Below the pieces are notes generated by a model. That model was not told the DNA's origin. It worked only from the letters and a program-made list of their open reading frames with translations, and made no database searches. From Oscillospiraceae bacterium (lineage in GTDB: Bacteria; Bacillota; Clostridia; Oscillospirales; Ruminococcaceae), in NCBI GenBank assembly GCA_031285945.1, contig JAITVF010000093.1, positions 1-6,772 of the forward strand: a DNA stretch of 6,772 nucleotides. Reading direction: 5' to 3'. The position numbers and the translations under genes are program-made. Of this stretch, positions 5,442-6,772 are shown piece after piece (position 1 is the first letter of the stretch; the number at the start of each line of letters is the position of its first letter).

Positions 5442-5717
5442 ATGATTAACTGTTTAAAGAGGTACGAATTCGTGGCAAACGAAACGCCCCTTTGCATTGA
5501 GCTTACCGAGATGGAAGCGGTTGACGGGGACGAGGATATCAGTTATACTACATATGGGCTCAGAGTTATTGGCGAAGACGGACGGGTTCTTTACTCGGCG
5601 CCAGATGTAGATACTAAAAGAGAATCGGTTGAGCGGTTTGTGGAGTTTTGCGCGGCCGGCGAAATCCGGGTTATCCATATGGACGACCTGCTTGACGATT
5701 ACCTTGCGGACCGGTAA
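5442..5717 (+). CDS. DUF6514-like small protein
   Basis: Soluble protein of 91 residues, no signal peptide or membrane helix, rich in acidic residues. The second half (YTTYGLRVIGEDGRVLYS, then VDTKRESVERFVEFC, then IRVIHMDDLLDDYL) looks like the DUF6514 family of Clostridia, in which a YGI/LRV strand and a terminal IHL-D-LEDFL-type helix are conserved. Family assignment is from memory; function is unknown. Two in-frame starts each have a binding site: ATG 5409 (GGAGG 5399-5403, 5 nt) and ATG 5442 (AGGGAGG 5426-5432, 9 nt). I prefer 5442 because 9-nt spacing is shared by four other genes here and because the first site lies in a GC-rich hairpin; starting at 5409 would add 11 residues. nrdR begins 50 nt after the stop, so they are probably co-transcribed. 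Confidence 0.75.
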   Translation: MINCLKRYEFVANETPLCIELTEMEAVDGDEDISYTTYGLRVIGEDGRVLYSAPDVDTKRESVERFVEFCAAGEIRVIHMDDLLDDYLADR

Positions 5718-5719
5718 CA

Positions 5720-5739
5720 GGCCGCTTTGCGCAGCGGCC
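5720..5739 (+). other. Intercistronic hairpin before nrdR
   Basis: GGCCGCT (5720-5726) pairs perfectly with AGCGGCC (5733-5739) over a six-base loop TTGCGC. It starts 2 nt after the DUF6514-like stop codon. No T-run follows, so it should not end transcription; it may protect the upstream message or set the ratio between the two genes. Confidence 0.55.
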
Positions 5740-5767
5740 GCGACGCGCCTTTGGGGAGATGACAAAG

Positions 5768-6229
5768 ATGAAATGCCCCTATTGCTTTTATATTGACAGC
5801 AGGGTGATCGATTCCCGCCCAACCGAGGAAGGGGAAAAGATTCGCCGCCGCCGCGAGTGCCTTAACTGCGAAAAGCGCTTTACCACCTACGAGGTGATCG
5901 AAACGACGCCCGTAATGGTTATAAAAAAGGATAAATCCCGCGAGGTCTTTGACCGGGCCAAGCTTCTGGGCGGCCTTTTGCGGGCCTGCGCCAATCGCCC
6001 GGTTTCCGCCCAGATGCTTGAGGACGCGGTGGACGATATCCAGACCAATATCCAGAATACTATGGACAGAGAGGTTTTGTCTTCGCGGATCGGCGAGCTG
6101 GCCATGAAGCATTTAAGGGAGATCGACGAGGTCGCCTATGTGCGCTTTGCCTCGGTTTACCGCGAATTCAAGGACCTAAGCTCCTTTATGGAGGAGCTTA
6201 AGTCCATTCTGGAGGAAAGATCAAAATAG
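5768..6229 (+). CDS. nrdR: NrdR, transcriptional repressor of ribonucleotide reductase genes
   Basis: Zinc-ribbon/ATP-cone repressor that senses ATP/dATP and represses ribonucleotide reductase operons by binding NrdR boxes. The product is 153 residues, the usual length. The zinc ribbon is C3-P-Y-C6 and C31-L-N-C34, with the signature SRVIDSRP, IRRRREC and KRFTTYE around it. The ATP-cone spans about 48-138 (VMVIKKD, FDRAKLLGGLLRAC, VAYVRFASVYREF). F7 and E35 stand where Gly is often seen after each CxxC; the four Zn cysteines are intact. I chose ATG 5768 (protein begins MKCPYC, as in most NrdR) because GGGGAG (5753-5758) is 9 nt upstream; ATG 5759 directly abuts that site. It follows the DUF6514-like gene and is closed by the terminator at 6279-6323. 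No nrd gene is in the window. Confidence 0.97.
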   Translation: MKCPYCFYIDSRVIDSRPTEEGEKIRRRRECLNCEKRFTTYEVIETTPVMVIKKDKSREVFDRAKLLGGLLRACANRPVSAQMLEDAVDDIQTNIQNTMDREVLSSRIGELAMKHLREIDEVAYVRFASVYREFKDLSSFMEELKSILEERSK

Positions 6230-6242
6230 ACTGTCAGTAGAA

Positions 6243-6276
6243 AGGGTTTTACCCTCTGTTCCACGATACAGGGTAA
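6243..6276 (+). other. Two mutually exclusive hairpins in the nrdR 3' region
   Basis: AGGGT (6243-6247) can pair with ACCCT (6251-6255) over a TTT loop. The same ACCCT, extended to TTACCCT (6249-6255), can instead pair with AGGGTAA (6270-6276) over a 14-base loop. It lies between the nrdR stop and its terminator. It may be a switch-like element or simply the result of a short repeat. Confidence 0.4.
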
Positions 6277-6278
6277 GT

Positions 6279-6323
6279 GGCCGGCGGCGCGACTGTTACG
6301 AGTCGCGCCGCCGGCCTCTTTTT
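6279..6323 (+). terminator. Strong Rho-independent terminator after nrdR
   Basis: A perfect 16-bp GC-rich stem pairs 6279-6294 (GGCCGGCGGCGCGACT) with 6301-6316 (AGTCGCGCCGCCGGCC) over the loop GTTACG, followed at once by TCTTTTT (6317-6323). It ends the nrdR unit. It also isolates the next gene at 6461, which therefore needs its own promoter. Confidence 0.95.
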
Positions 6324-6460
6324 GACGCGCCGCACAAAAGACTCCGCCCGCAATACCGTATGATGTGACTTACATTGCCACCGCGGCATATAGTGATAGT
6401 AATCGCGACACCATTATTACCATATTACCATTACATTCATCAAATAAGGAGTGAATCCAC
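6324..6460 (+). promoter_or_regulatory. Leader/promoter region of the SdrB-type gene
   Basis: No coding sequence on the plus strand. The gene at 6461 must be transcribed from here because a strong terminator precedes it. The best promoter guess is TTGCCA (6375-6380) with TAGTAA (6397-6402) at 16 bp, or TATAGT (6389-6394) with a poor -35; neither is convincing. The sequence from 6403 to 6445 is AT-rich with repeated ATTA/ATTAC units. AAGGAG at 6446-6451 is a strong ribosome binding site 9 nt before the TTG. Confidence 0.4.
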
Positions 6461-6772
6461 TTGGCTACCGTATCAGGCCGCCTTGCGTTCGACAGAGCAA
6501 GAACATCTACATATTCAGATTCGCTGCCGGGTCTGGCAAACATCCCGATAGTTTTACAGAACACGCAGACAAACGCGGCGCTCACCGTTCTTACCGACGC
6601 AAACGGGAACTACTCGTTTGCCAACGTTCCCAACGGAACATACCGTATTGTTGAGGCCTTTGGCAGACGGGGCGTTACCTCTCCGGGTGATTTTTCGGCG
6701 GCGGTGACCAGCGCCCCCGTAACCGCCGCCTTTCCGCCTATAAGCGCCGTAAGCAATCCGCCGGAGGGCTCG
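6461..6772 (+). CDS. SdrD B-like/Cna-B-type repeat protein (N-terminal part; 3' end outside window)
   Basis: The open frame runs to the right edge; 104 residues are visible. It starts at TTG (AAGGAG 9 nt upstream) with MATVSGRLAFDRART. A beta-sandwich domain of the SdrD B/Cna-B/carboxypeptidase-regulatory type follows: LPGLANIPIVLQNT, then the hallmark TDANGNYSFANVPNGTYRIVE at about 50-70, then SPGDFSAAV and a Pro-rich stretch. Such domains serve as stiff stalks in bacterial surface proteins. I recall long clostridial repeat proteins with this same N-terminus (MAT-SGR-FDR and so on), so a large repetitive product is likely. Odd points: no classical signal peptide before the domain and a TTG start. 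Whether it is exported, and how, cannot be decided from this part. Codon use resembles the neighbours. Confidence 0.85.
   Translation, partial: MATVSGRLAFDRARTSTYSDSLPGLANIPIVLQNTQTNAALTVLTDANGNYSFANVPNGTYRIVEAFGRRGVTSPGDFSAAVTSAPVTAAFPPISAVSNPPEGS

Noticed and set aside
6451..6654. GTG-initiated plus-strand open frame over the SdrB-type gene, and a minus-strand frame at 6370-6585
   Set aside because: Wrong frame relative to the recognisable SdrB-type domain; basic, low-complexity products with no family features.
1..6772. CRISPR array, tRNA or rRNA gene, insertion sequence, phage or toxin-antitoxin module
   Set aside because: No regularly spaced repeats, cloverleaf-like sequence, transposase or phage-type protein was found on either strand.

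Overview
The window reads as chromosomal DNA from an anaerobic, endospore-forming member of the Bacillota, most likely class Clostridia. The grounds are the C-terminal half of Spo0A at the left edge, strong AGGAGG-type ribosome binding sites with GTG and TTG starts in use, sigma-A-type promoters, a Clostridia-style Feo cluster with a separate Cys-rich small protein, and a DUF6514-like protein next to nrdR. GC content looks to be in the low to mid fifties by eye, which fits the Oscillospiraceae/Ruminococcaceae better than low-GC Clostridium; that placement is inference.

Layout. Positions 1-492 hold the end of spo0A, closed by a perfect 14-bp hairpin at 541-572. A well-formed promoter at 619-647 starts the ferrous iron module: feoA (688-963), feoB (941-2971, overlapping feoA by 23 nt), a 58-residue Cys-rich membrane protein of the FeoB-associated type (3074-3250, GTG start), and a DtxR-family regulator (3355-3762) whose metal ligands resemble those of iron-type DtxR. 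A hairpin with a T-run at 2992-3027 sits between feoB and the last two genes. The module ends in a bidirectional terminator at 3795-3844.

To its right, a small two-helix membrane protein of unknown function is on the minus strand (3984-4262), with its own TTGACA/TATAAA promoter. Divergent from it is a sugar phosphate isomerase/epimerase-like TIM-barrel protein (4379-5164). A 277-bp non-coding stretch with a promoter, inverted repeats and a GC-rich leader hairpin leads to a DUF6514-like protein (5442-5717) and then nrdR (5768-6229), the ATP/dATP-sensing repressor of ribonucleotide reductase genes. A 16-bp GC-rich terminator closes this unit at 6279-6323. The last 312 bases are the start of a probable large repeat protein with an SdrD B-like/Cna-B-type domain; it runs off the right edge.

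How it works together. FeoA, FeoB and the Cys-rich protein form a Fe(II) uptake system, and the DtxR-type protein is the obvious candidate for its iron-dependent control. The other genes look like separate housekeeping or accessory units. I found no CRISPR array, insertion sequence, tRNA, rRNA or phage gene. The window is mostly ordinary core chromosome; the points most worth a second look are an Arg in place of the switch Lys of the Spo0A receiver, the small Cys-rich Feo gene, the SdrB-type protein without a signal peptide, and several intergenic palindromes and alternative hairpins.
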